Source of the DNA: Verrucomicrobiota bacterium
Lineage (GTDB): Bacteria; Verrucomicrobiota; Verrucomicrobiia; Limisphaerales; UBA1412
Assembly (NCBI GenBank): GCA_017557085.1
Contig: JAFZAR010000388.1
Coordinates: 1-7,498, forward strand
Length of the DNA stretch: 7,498 nucleotides
Direction of reading: 5' to 3'
A program made the position numbers and the translations under genes. Each line of letters starts with the position of its first letter. Within the stretch, counting starts at the first letter, position 1. This document shows positions 1 to 6,738 of this stretch, in pieces. The notes below the pieces were generated by a model that saw only the letters and a program-made list of their open reading frames with translations, had not been told where the DNA came from and did no database searches.

Positions 1-8
1 ATCCGTTA

Positions 9-36
9 CCGGGGGTTACGCTTCGCTCACCCCCGG
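9..36. repeat. GC-rich stem-loop, part of an extragenic palindrome cluster
   Basis: The arms CCGGGGGT (9-16) and ACCCCCGG (29-36) are perfect 8-bp inverted repeats around a 12-base loop containing GCTTCGC. No U-run follows on either strand, so it is not a typical intrinsic terminator. It is the first of three consecutive stem-loops between the window edge and the trpA stop codon. Its composition and arrangement resemble dispersed extragenic palindromes seen in Bacteroidales genomes. That multicopy status is inferred, because only one copy is visible here. Confidence 0.6.
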
Positions 37-49
37 CTATTATCACATC

Positions 50-92
50 ACCCCTGACGGGGTTTCAGTCAGAATCCCTGACGGGATTTTTT
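50..92. repeat. Two near-identical CCCTGACGGG hairpins, 24 bases apart
   Basis: CCCTGACGGG occurs at 52-61 and again at 76-85. Each copy is a small hairpin with the same TGAC loop: ACCCC/GGGGT at 50-63 and AATCCC/GGGATT at 73-88. The stem bases flanking the shared core differ but remain paired in both copies (C-G in one, T-A in the other), a compensatory pattern that suggests the hairpin itself is conserved. The second hairpin is followed by TTTT (89-92) on the plus strand, so it could stop transcription entering from the left. Read on the minus strand, it follows trpA and has no U-run after it. Confidence 0.6.
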
Positions 93-97
93 ACCAT

Positions 98-874
98 CTA
101 TTTTTCCAGAGCGGCGAAGAGCTTGTCCAGGGCTTCGTCCGCGTTTTTGCTTTCGCTGAGCAGGGTGACGAACTTGGAGCCGATGATGGCTCCGGCGGCG
201 TTCTGCTGAGCGGCCTCCAGGGTCTGCTTATTGGAAATGCCGAAACCGATCATGCGCGGATTGCGGAGGTTCATGGCGTTGATCCGGCGGAAGTAGGCCT
301 GCTTGGCATCATCAAAGGAACGCTGGGCACCGGTGATGGCGGCAGAGGAGACCATGTAGATGAAGCCGTCCGTGTGTTCATCAATGAAGCGGACGCGTTC
401 ATCGGAGGTTTCCGGCGTGATGAGCATGATGATCCGCAGGTCATAGCGGTCGGCGATGGGCTTGACGACTTCCAGATAGTCCTTGAAGGGCAGATCGGGG
501 ATGATGGCACCGCTCACACCGCATTCGACACAGCTGCGGCAGAAGGCTTCGATGCCGTACTGCATGATGGGGTTCAGATAGCCCATCAGCACCAGCGGGA
601 TCCGCACCTGATCTTTGATGGCCTTCAGCTGTTCAAAAAGTTTGCGAAGGGTCATGCCGTTCTTGAGCGCTTTGGTGGCCGCGTCCTGAATGACGGGACC
701 GTCGGCCATGGGATCGCTGAACGGGATGCCGACCTCGATCATCGAGATGCCGCGGCGCTGGAGGGTCAGGATGACTTCGCCGGTGCCGTCGAGCGTGGGA
801 GCGCCGGCGCAAAAATAGAGTGACAGGAGTTTCTTGTCCTGGTTTTCAGAGAATAGTTGATTGATCTTGTTCAT
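98..874 (-). CDS. trpA: Tryptophan synthase alpha subunit
   Basis: TrpA cleaves indole-3-glycerol phosphate to indole and glyceraldehyde-3-phosphate and passes indole to TrpB through the alpha2beta2 tunnel in the cytoplasm. The protein is 258 aa, close to the usual length for this TIM-barrel family. The block IEVGIPFSDPMADGP supplies the two catalytic acids, Glu47 and Asp58. Also visible are PLVLMGYLNP, the GAIIPDLP strand, SSAAITG in the phosphate-binding loop area, and GFGIS followed by GAIIGSKFV near the C-terminus. The N-terminal YFCAG replaces the more common YITAG and is, from memory, typical of Bacteroidales. The ATG lies 16 bases after the trpF stop, with an A-rich rather than Shine-Dalgarno upstream region. 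It is the last gene of the operon and ends with TAG at 100-98. Confidence 0.97.
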   Translation of the reverse strand: MNKINQLFSENQDKKLLSLYFCAGAPTLDGTGEVILTLQRRGISMIEVGIPFSDPMADGPVIQDAATKALKNGMTLRKLFEQLKAIKDQVRIPLVLMGYLNPIMQYGIEAFCRSCVECGVSGAIIPDLPFKDYLEVVKPIADRYDLRIIMLITPETSDERVRFIDEHTDGFIYMVSSAAITGAQRSFDDAKQAYFRRINAMNLRNPRMIGFGISNKQTLEAAQQNAAGAIIGSKFVTLLSESKNADEALDKLFAALEK

Positions 875-890
875 TTTGATTTAAAGGGGT

Positions 891-1505
891 TCATAATTGT
901 GAAAGGAACCGGGCGAGCCGGTCCGCGTCCTTCATGGCAGGAGCCGTTTCAAAACGGGAATTGAGATCAATGCCTGCCAGTTTTTCATGTTTAAAAGAGA
1001 GGACGCGCGGAGCGTCATCGGGACCGATGCCGCCGCTGAGGAGAAATGGTGTCCGGCCCGTATAGGCGGAGAGCACCGACCAGTCGAACTTCATGCCGCT
1101 GCCGCCGGGCAAAGGTGTTTTGGTATCGAAAAGGAAATAATCCGCGATGCCCTCGTATGCGGCAGTCCGGCGGAGGTCTTTGTCATCGGCGATGCTGAAG
1201 GCTTTGATAAAGAGGGGAGCGGATCCGCTGAACACGGAACGGAGAGACCGGAGATATTCGGGACTTTCGTGTCCGTGGAGCTGGACGATGTCGAGAGCAT
1301 AGTCGGCGACATGGCGTTTGATCGTGTCCGCGTCCGCGTCCACAAAGACACCGGCACGCTTTGCTTTCTGAGGAAGGTATGACGGCGGCGCGGAGACGTA
1401 ACGGCCGGAACGGGGCCAAAAGATAAACCCCATCCAGTCAATGCCCGTCCGCTCCACAGCGCGGATGTTTTCGGGCTCACGCATACCGCACACCTTGATG
1501 ATCAT
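891..1505 (-). CDS. trpF: Phosphoribosylanthranilate isomerase
   Basis: TrpF converts N-(5'-phosphoribosyl)anthranilate to CdRP by an Amadori rearrangement, the third pathway step. The 204-aa length is normal for the monofunctional TIM-barrel enzyme. Key motifs are KVCGM with the general-base Cys6, GFIFWPRSGRY, VQLHGHE (about 74-80), FLFDTK with the likely general-acid Asp127, GGSGMKFDW (134-142) and the phosphate-binding LLSGGIGP (155-162). GIDLNSRFE with a following KDADRL forms the C-terminal phosphate loop. Its ATG overlaps the trpC stop as ATGA (4 bases), which suggests translational coupling. TrpF and TrpC are separate proteins here, unlike the fused TrpCF of enteric bacteria. Confidence 0.96.
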   Translation of the reverse strand: MIIKVCGMREPENIRAVERTGIDWMGFIFWPRSGRYVSAPPSYLPQKAKRAGVFVDADADTIKRHVADYALDIVQLHGHESPEYLRSLRSVFSGSAPLFIKAFSIADDKDLRRTAAYEGIADYFLFDTKTPLPGGSGMKFDWSVLSAYTGRTPFLLSGGIGPDDAPRVLSFKHEKLAGIDLNSRFETAPAMKDADRLARFLSQL

Positions 1506-2290
1506 AGTTTTGAAATGAATTCCGCTAACGCCCGGCCGGGAGCCTCTGTTTTCATAAAGGTCTCACCGATCAGAAATCCCCGGAAACCGGCCTGGCGGAG
1601 TTCGCGGACGGTCTGAGGATCGGAGATGCCGCTCTCGCTGACTTTGACCGCGTCCGGCGGCAGCAGTTTGGCCAGACGGTAGCTGTTCCGCACATCGGTG
1701 ACGAATGAGCCGAGGTTGCGGTTATTGATGCCGCACATATCGGGCTCCAGCTCGGCATATTTCAGCTCCGGTTCGCTGTGCATTTCCAGCAGCACTTCCA
1801 GACCGATCTCGTGAGCGGTTTTCAGAAGAGCGCGGCAGTCTTTGAGCGGGAGATCGGCGGCGATAAGAAGCGACGCGCTCGCGCCGCAGAGACGCGCCTG
1901 GAAAAGCTGATACTCATCAATGACGAAATTCTTATATAAGATGGGGATCGTTACGCCGGCTTCGCGGGCCGTGCGGATAAATTCATCACGGCCGCCAAAG
2001 TATTTTTCATCGGTGAGGATAGAGAGCGCGGCGGCGCCGTTCTCCTGATAGTCCGGCGGTATCACCTCGGCACGGCCTTCTTCTTTGATCCAGCCTTTGG
2101 ACGGGGAGCGGCGTTTGAACTCGGCGATGATGCCGCTGGCAGATTCACAAAGCGCGCGCGACATGGAAGGCACGGCGGAGTCGAGCATCTTTTCCACACG
2201 GCGGTGGATCTCATGCGGGCTCAGCTGGTCTTTGAACCGTTCGACTTCCACGCGCTTGTGGGCGACGATCTCTTCCAGTATGTCGGCCAT
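1502..2290 (-). CDS. trpC: Indole-3-glycerol phosphate synthase
   Basis: TrpC closes the indole ring by decarboxylating and dehydrating CdRP to indole-3-glycerol phosphate. The protein is 262 aa, standard for the monofunctional enzyme. Visible motifs in order are the N-terminal helix ILEEIVAHKRVEV, IIAEFKRRSPSKG with Glu57 and Lys59, LSILTDEKYFGG (89-100), ILYKNFVIDEYQ with the catalytic Lys120, LEVLLEMH with a conserved Glu, GINNRNLGSF, SESGIS and GFLIGETFM. The LYKNF version of the usual L(R/C)KDF block keeps the key lysine. The ATG shares one base with the trpD stop (TAATG at 2292-2288), so termination and re-initiation are probably coupled. The stop codon overlaps the trpF start. Confidence 0.96.
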   Translation of the reverse strand: MADILEEIVAHKRVEVERFKDQLSPHEIHRRVEKMLDSAVPSMSRALCESASGIIAEFKRRSPSKGWIKEEGRAEVIPPDYQENGAAALSILTDEKYFGGRDEFIRTAREAGVTIPILYKNFVIDEYQLFQARLCGASASLLIAADLPLKDCRALLKTAHEIGLEVLLEMHSEPELKYAELEPDMCGINNRNLGSFVTDVRNSYRLAKLLPPDAVKVSESGISDPQTVRELRQAGFRGFLIGETFMKTEAPGRALAEFISKL

Positions 2291-3300
2291 TATGAATTGA
2301 GCTGAACGAATTTTTGGAAAGTCCGGAGCGCGGAGCCGCTGTCAATGGACTGGCGGGCGATCTCGACACATTCCCCGATCTCTTTCTGACCGCGTTCCAG
2401 CACCTGGATGCCAAAGGCGGCATTGGCCAGCACGATGTTTTTCTGAGCCGGCAGCGCGCGGTTTTCCAGAACAGCGTCGAAAATGGCGGCCGCTTCCTCT
2501 TCGGTCGCTCCGCCTACGAGTTCTTCGGGCTTGGCGATCTGGAATCCCAGGTCGGAAGGTTTGAAGATGCGTTCGTAATCGTTGGTCGTTACTTTGAAAT
2601 CGCTCGTCAGCGAGATCTCGTCGTAGCCGTCAATGCTGTTGACGATCCCGTAGTCAATGCCGATGCGCTGATACACCTGATGATAAAGGCGCATCTGATC
2701 GAGATTGGCCACGCCGAGCAGCTGGCACTTGGGCTGGCTGGGATTGACCAGCGGGCCGAGCAGATTGAAAATAGTCGGGAACTGCAGTGCCTTGCGGATG
2801 GGGCCGACGAATTTCATGGCCTTGGCGAAAAGCTGGGCGTGCAGATAGACGATGCCCGCTTCATTGAGACTGCGGTTCAGCTTGTCAATGTCGTCCGTGA
2901 ATTTGATGCCATGATGCTGGATGACGTTGGAAGCACCGCTGACAGAGGTCGCGGAGTAGTTGCCGTGTTTGGCCACTTTGTAACCGGCACCGGCGATCAC
3001 GAAGCAGGAGGTCGTGGAGATATTGAAAGTGTTCTTGCGGTCGCCGCCTGTTCCCACCACGTCAATGTAGCGGTCGCAGTTGAGGATCGCCGGAACGCCT
3101 GTCTCCAGGATGCCGTCGCGGAAACCCAGCAGTTCATCTACGGAAATGCCGCGCATTTGCAGACCCGTCAGCAGCGCTGTGACCTGCTCCGGGGGAAATT
3201 CGTTCTTTGTGATCCCGATCAGGACTTGTTTCATTTCTTCCCGCGAGAGTTCCTCGTGGCCGAGCATCCGGTTCAGGATGTCTTTCATTGAATGTTCCAT
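2290..3300 (-). CDS. trpD: Anthranilate phosphoribosyltransferase
   Basis: TrpD transfers phosphoribose from PRPP to anthranilate, the second pathway step. The 336-aa length fits the monofunctional family. The N-terminal helical domain (about 1-75) is followed by the PRPP-binding GTGGD (83-87) and NISTTS (93-98). KHGN (111-114) with SGASNV (121-126) replaces the commoner KHGN..SSxSGSADV. The anthranilate-site Arg169 precedes the FNLLGPLVNP block (178-187), and Asp227-Glu228 in DEIS are the metal-binding pair. The ATG at 3300 is chosen because AGAAGGA lies about 9 bases upstream; a second in-frame ATG at 3288 is possible. The gene starts 14 bases after trpG. TrpD is not fused to TrpG, unlike the enteric TrpGD protein. 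Confidence 0.96.
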   Translation of the reverse strand: MEHSMKDILNRMLGHEELSREEMKQVLIGITKNEFPPEQVTALLTGLQMRGISVDELLGFRDGILETGVPAILNCDRYIDVVGTGGDRKNTFNISTTSCFVIAGAGYKVAKHGNYSATSVSGASNVIQHHGIKFTDDIDKLNRSLNEAGIVYLHAQLFAKAMKFVGPIRKALQFPTIFNLLGPLVNPSQPKCQLLGVANLDQMRLYHQVYQRIGIDYGIVNSIDGYDEISLTSDFKVTTNDYERIFKPSDLGFQIAKPEELVGGATEEEAAAIFDAVLENRALPAQKNIVLANAAFGIQVLERGQKEIGECVEIARQSIDSGSALRTFQKFVQLNS

Positions 3301-3314
3301 ATTCTTAAATCCTT

Positions 3315-3884
3315 CTATTGTTCTAAGTGCAGCCAGTTTTCCATGATCCTGAGTCCGTTCGGAGTCAGGACGCTTTCGGGATGGAACTGGATGCCGCGGA
3401 TGTTCATTTTCCGGTGACGCAGTGCCATGATCTGTCCCTCATCGCTTTCGGCTGTGATCTCCAGACAGTCAGGAAAACCATTTTTGCTGACGACCCAGGA
3501 GTGATAACGCCCCATGATGATGCGGCCGGGCAGACCGCTGAACATTTCATCGTTGCCTAACAGGGTGCCTTTTGTCGCCACGCCGTGAAAGACATCGCTC
3601 AGGTTTTCCAGTTTAGCGCCGAACACTTCGCCGATCGCCTGATGCCCCAGGCAGACGCCCAGGATCGGTTTCTTGCCCGCGTAAGTTTTGATGACGTCGA
3701 GCAGCAGACCTGCCTCGGAAGGGATGCCCGGTCCGGGGCTGAGAATGATCTTATCGAACGGCTCCAGATCGCTGAGTTGGAACTGGTCATTTCGATAGAC
3801 GGTCACTTCCGCGTTAAATTCTTTTACCAGATGCGCCAGGTTATAGGTGAAGGAATCGTAGTTGTCAATGATCACTATTTTCAT
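3315..3884 (-). CDS. trpG: Anthranilate synthase component II (glutamine amidotransferase)
   Basis: TrpG hydrolyses glutamine and delivers ammonia to TrpE for anthranilate synthesis. From the ATG at 3884 the protein has 189 aa, the normal class I amidotransferase length. It starts with MKIVIIDNYDSFTYN, then the oxyanion/chorismate-coupling loop ILSPGPG (47-53). The nucleophile is Cys78 in GVCLGHQ, with HGVATKG at 100-106 and YHSW at 127-130. The catalytic His168 and Glu170 lie in GIQFHPES. An in-frame ATG at 3917 would add 11 residues unlike the family and run back into trpE, so it was rejected. AAAGGA, located at the 3' end of trpE, serves as a reasonable ribosome binding site. The gap to trpE is only 4 bases. 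In some bacteria this subunit also serves PabB; no pabB is visible in the window. Confidence 0.95.
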   Translation of the reverse strand: MKIVIIDNYDSFTYNLAHLVKEFNAEVTVYRNDQFQLSDLEPFDKIILSPGPGIPSEAGLLLDVIKTYAGKKPILGVCLGHQAIGEVFGAKLENLSDVFHGVATKGTLLGNDEMFSGLPGRIIMGRYHSWVVSKNGFPDCLEITAESDEGQIMALRHRKMNIRGIQFHPESVLTPNGLRIMENWLHLEQ

Positions 3885-3888
3885 ATTT

Positions 3889-5280
3889 TTACATCCTTTC
3901 CGCCATGGTGATGGCACGGCGCAGGGCTCCGAGTTTGTTGTTCACTTCCTGCAGTTCGTATTCTTCATTGCTCTTCGCGACGATGCCGCCGCCGGCCTGG
4001 AACCAGAGTTCGTTGTTGCGCGCGACAAAGGTACGGATGGTGATGGCCTGGTTCAGCGAACCGTTCAGACCGATATAACCGATGCATCCGCCGTAAGCGC
4101 CGCGGTTGTGCGGTTCGTATTCCGAGATCAGCTGCATGGCGCGGACTTTCGGCGCGCCGCTCAGTGTGCCGGCCGGGAATGTGTCAATGAAGGTCTGGAT
4201 TGGATCAGCGTCATCGTTGAGCACACCGCTGACACGGGAGACCAGATGGATCACATGAGAATAGTATTGCAGATCTTTGTAGAAATCCAGTTTCACATCG
4301 TGGCAGTTCCGGGACAGATCGTTGCGTGCCAGATCCACCAGCATCACGTGTTCCGCGTTTTCTTTCGGATCCACCCGCAGATACTCCGCGCCTTTGCGGT
4401 CGGCTTCCGGATTGCCGGTGCGTTTAGTCGTTCCGGCAATGGGATCGATGTAGGCTTTGCGGCCTTCGATGCGGCAGTGGGTCTCAGGCGAGGAACCGAA
4501 GATGCGGAATCCGCCAAAATCAAAATAGAAAAGATACGGGCTGGGATTGATGCTCCGCAATGCCCGGTAGAGTTTGAAATCATCACCTTCAAAACGCTGA
4601 ATGAAACGGCGTGAGAGCACGATCTGAAAGACGTCGCCGCGCAGACAGTGGCGGATGCCGCGCCGGATATTCTCCTTGTGTTCCTCATCGGTCAGCGTGC
4701 TGGAAACATCGCCTACGGGATGGAAGTCATAGGCCCGAATGTTCGGCTTGTTCATCTGTTTGTAGATCGTTTCGATCTCGTCTTCACTGCCCAGAGTGAT
4801 GATCGTCAGCTGATTGTTGAAGTGGTCGAATACGATGATATCCTTGTACAGGATATAGTACATATCGGGCGCGTCGTTTTTCTCCTGAGTCTCGTCTTTG
4901 ACGTTGATATTCTCAAAGTAGCGCACGGCGTTGAAAGAAGTGTAGCCGTAAAGGCCGCACACGTCCGCGTGTTCGCCGGAGACCTGCACACGGTCAATGA
5001 GTGTGTGGATGGCCTGAGCGCTGCCGAACCCGGTACCGATCGTGTGTTGTTCCGTAGTGCCGTCGGGGAAAGTGATCACCGCCGTACCGTGACCGATCGC
5101 GACACTGGCAATGGGATTGATGCCGATGAACGAACGGGAATTATCCTTTTCGTGATAATCGGAGCTTTCCATCAGCGCGCTCTGCGGATAGATATCGCGC
5201 AGCCGCATATACACACCCACAGGAGTGTAAAGATCGGCCAGGAACGAGCGCGCGGTTGTTGTATATTTAAAAGTTTCCAT
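3889..5280 (-). CDS. trpE: Anthranilate synthase component I
   Basis: TrpE converts chorismate plus ammonia (from TrpG) to anthranilate and pyruvate, the committed and normally feedback-inhibited step. From the ATG at 5280 it has 463 aa. LMESSDYH near the N-terminus (about 36-43) corresponds to the LLESx tryptophan-binding site, so Trp inhibition is expected. The C-terminal chorismate-binding domain shows DVFQIVLSRRF, FGSSPETH, PIAGTTKR, DPKENAEHVMLVDLARNDLSR, GTLSGAPKVRAM, GAYGGCIGYI and AGGGIVAKS. The open frame extends upstream to an ATG at 5331, but those 17 extra residues lie inside trpB and do not resemble the family. The ATG at 5280 leaves a 14-base overlap with the trpB end, and an in-frame GTG lies two codons earlier. 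Confidence 0.95.
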   Translation of the reverse strand: METFKYTTTARSFLADLYTPVGVYMRLRDIYPQSALMESSDYHEKDNSRSFIGINPIASVAIGHGTAVITFPDGTTEQHTIGTGFGSAQAIHTLIDRVQVSGEHADVCGLYGYTSFNAVRYFENINVKDETQEKNDAPDMYYILYKDIIVFDHFNNQLTIITLGSEDEIETIYKQMNKPNIRAYDFHPVGDVSSTLTDEEHKENIRRGIRHCLRGDVFQIVLSRRFIQRFEGDDFKLYRALRSINPSPYLFYFDFGGFRIFGSSPETHCRIEGRKAYIDPIAGTTKRTGNPEADRKGAEYLRVDPKENAEHVMLVDLARNDLSRNCHDVKLDFYKDLQYYSHVIHLVSRVSGVLNDDADPIQTFIDTFPAGTLSGAPKVRAMQLISEYEPHNRGAYGGCIGYIGLNGSLNQAITIRTFVARNNELWFQAGGGIVAKSNEEYELQEVNNKLGALRRAITMAERM

Positions 5281-6475
5281 ATTCACCTGCCATTTCTTTG
5301 TGTGAGAGGTAAGTCCCGATATCTTTATCACCGCGGCCGCTGACCGTCAGGACTACCACTTCATCTTTCTTAAATTGCATTTTTGACAGCGCGGCAATGG
5401 CATGAGCGCTTTCCAATGCCGGGATGATCCCCTCCATGCGTGTCATTTCGTAGGCGGCCCTCACGGCTTCATCATCATTGATGCTGTAAACGGTGGCCCG
5501 GTGTTGTGTGGCCAGATTCGCGTGCATCGGGCCGATGCCGGGATAATCCAGACCGGCGGAGAGACTTTCCGCCTCGATGATTTGGCCGTCGGGTGTCTGC
5601 ATGACGAGCGTTCTGGAACCGTGCAGAATGCCTACGCGGCCCGCGTGGATAGTCGCCGCCGTATGTCCCGTATCGGCCCCCAGACCGCCGGCTTCCGCCA
5701 GGACGATCTTCACGCGTTCATCATCAATGTAGTGATAAATTGTTCCCGCGGCATTCGATCCGCCGCCTACGCAAGCCATCAGCACATCAGGATAATCGCG
5801 TCCGATCTTCTCCTTCAGCTGTTCCTTGATCTCCGCCGAGATGACGCTTTGCAGACGCGCCACCATGTCGGGATAGGGATGAGGTCCCACCGTTGAGCCG
5901 ATAATATAAAAAGTATCAGAAGGATGACAGCACCAGTCGCGGATCGCCTCATTGGTGGCGTCTTTCAGGGTCCAGTTGCCTGTTTTCACAGGACGCACCT
6001 CCGCGCCCAGCATCTTCATGCGCTCCACATTCACGTGCTGACGTTCTACGTCCAGGGCTCCCTGGTACACCACACAAGGCATATCCATCAGCGCGCATAC
6101 CGTAGCGGTCGCCACACCATGTTGACCGGCACCGGTTTCGGCAATGATGCGCTTCTTGCCCATCTTCTTCGCCAGCAGGATCTGTCCGATCGTGTTATTG
6201 ATCTTATGCGCACCCGTGTGGTTCAGATCCTCCCGTTTCAAATACAGCCGGCAGCCGTACTTGTCGCTCATGCGCTTGGCCGGATAAAGAGGCGACGGCC
6301 TTCCCACATAATCGCGCAGCAGCTCCGTATATTCCTTTTGAAACTCTTCCGACTCAATGATCGGCAGATATTCCTGGCGCAGCTTTTCCACGGTCGCGTA
6401 GAGGATCTCCGGCACATAAGCGCCGCCGAACTCCCCGTAGAACCCTTTTTCATCCAATAAATATGTTTTTTTCAC
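5267..6475 (-). CDS. trpB: Tryptophan synthase beta subunit
   Basis: TrpB is the PLP enzyme that condenses indole (channelled from TrpA) with serine to give tryptophan. The 402-aa protein has the YGEFGGAYVPE start of the TrpB1 class, which pairs with TrpA. The PLP lysine is Lys91 in HTGAHKINN, and the catalytic Glu113 lies in ETGAGQHGVA. The phosphate-binding loop is GGGSN (237-241), followed by EAGG, AGLDYPGIGP, LESAHA and SGRGDKD. Translation most likely starts at GTG (6475-6473), giving MKKTYLLDEKGFYG. GGGGA about 8 bases upstream is a poor Shine-Dalgarno. No in-frame ATG gives a better fit. It is the first structural gene after the attenuator, placed at the opposite end of the operon from trpA. 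Confidence 0.96.
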   Translation of the reverse strand: MKKTYLLDEKGFYGEFGGAYVPEILYATVEKLRQEYLPIIESEEFQKEYTELLRDYVGRPSPLYPAKRMSDKYGCRLYLKREDLNHTGAHKINNTIGQILLAKKMGKKRIIAETGAGQHGVATATVCALMDMPCVVYQGALDVERQHVNVERMKMLGAEVRPVKTGNWTLKDATNEAIRDWCCHPSDTFYIIGSTVGPHPYPDMVARLQSVISAEIKEQLKEKIGRDYPDVLMACVGGGSNAAGTIYHYIDDERVKIVLAEAGGLGADTGHTAATIHAGRVGILHGSRTLVMQTPDGQIIEAESLSAGLDYPGIGPMHANLATQHRATVYSINDDEAVRAAYEMTRMEGIIPALESAHAIAALSKMQFKKDEVVVLTVSGRGDKDIGTYLSHKEMAGEYGNF

Positions 6476-6604
6476 ACTAGCATCCCCAGAAAGTGAAAAT
6501 ATGAGTACTTTTTATCTCAACCCACAGGCTGGGAATGAAATACAAAAGTTCCCATGCCTTTTTTATACAAACTTTGTCCTGTATAAGCAATACATTTATT
6601 TGCT
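6476..6604 (-). other. Leader segment between attenuator terminator and trpB
   Basis: These 129 AT-rich bases are transcribed only when the attenuator is read through. I see no credible gene: two tiny frames of about 10-12 codons start at ATGs but show nothing recognisable. An inverted repeat TTATACA/TGTATAA lies at 6563-6586 (7-bp arms, 10-base loop), and TGGGAA/TTCCCA can form a 6-bp stem just downstream of it on the minus strand. Both may simply be mRNA structure or chance in AT-rich DNA. The trpB ribosome binding region is at the low-coordinate end. Confidence 0.4.
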
Positions 6605-6647
6605 AAAAAACAAACCGCATCTTTCGCTTACTGCCGAGGATGCGGTT
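6605..6647 (-). terminator. Attenuator: intrinsic terminator of the trp leader
   Basis: On the minus strand AACCGCATC (6647-6639) pairs perfectly with GATGCGGTT (6621-6613), a 9-bp stem with a 17-base loop. TGTTTTTT (6612-6605) follows directly, the U-run of a rho-independent terminator. The loop may carry an extra small helix with a bulge. It lies about 90 bases downstream of the leader-peptide stop and 130 bases before trpB, so it would end transcription before the first structural gene. The 5' arm has an alternative partner upstream (6695-6685), which makes it conditional. Confidence 0.85.
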
Positions 6648-6684
6648 ATGTAACAAAAAAACGGATTAAACTATTCATAGTCTA

Positions 6685-6695
6685 AACCGCCGATC
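6685..6695 (-). promoter_or_regulatory. Antiterminator arm of the trp attenuator
   Basis: This segment reads GATCGGCGGTT on the minus strand. GCGGTT (6690-6685) can pair with AACCGC (6647-6642) and GAT (6695-6693) with ATC (6641-6639), leaving a 2-base CG bulge. That duplex uses all nine bases of the terminator 5' arm, so it excludes the terminator hairpin. The overlapping TCGGCGG (6693-6687) can instead pair with CCGCCGA (6736-6730) just after the leader stop. It is therefore the switching strand ('strand 2') of a classical attenuator. A small ACTA-TGAA-TAGT hairpin follows it on the minus strand. The pairings are exact by eye; energies were not computed. Confidence 0.7.
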
Positions 6696-6727
6696 AAATC
6701 TATATGTATAACACAAACACAACACGA

Positions 6728-6736
6728 CCTCGGCGG
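6728..6736 (-). promoter_or_regulatory. Strand 1 of the trp attenuator
   Basis: CCGCCGAGG begins 3 bases after the leader-peptide stop TAG. Its CCGCCGA pairs over 7 bp with TCGGCGG at 6693-6687, which would free the terminator to form. Its GCCGAGG (6734-6728) is also perfectly complementary over 7 bp to CCTCGGC (6639-6633) in the terminator loop. A ribosome near the end of the leader frame would cover it, linking translation of the Trp codons to the choice of RNA fold. Confidence 0.6.
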
Positions 6737-6738
6737 AA

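Noticed and set aside
52..85. Repeated CCCTGACGGG as a possible CRISPR fragment
   Set aside because: There are only two short, palindromic, imperfect units with a 14-base gap; this is not CRISPR-like in size or number.
2314..3291. Long plus-strand open frame (325 codons) opposite trpD
   Set aside because: It is a shadow of trpD caused by GC-rich third positions. It lacks recognisable motifs, whereas the minus strand has a complete TrpD.
3885..3917. Upstream ATG extension of trpG
   Set aside because: TrpG proteins start just before the IIDNYDSFTYN block; the ATG at 3884 with AAAGGA upstream fits better.
5281..5331. Upstream ATG extension of trpE
   Set aside because: The 17 added residues lie within the trpB coding end and do not resemble TrpE N-termini; the ATG at 5280 gives the family start.
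3862..5343. Plus-strand open frames opposite trpE
   Set aside because: They overlap a fully conserved trpE and show no family motifs.
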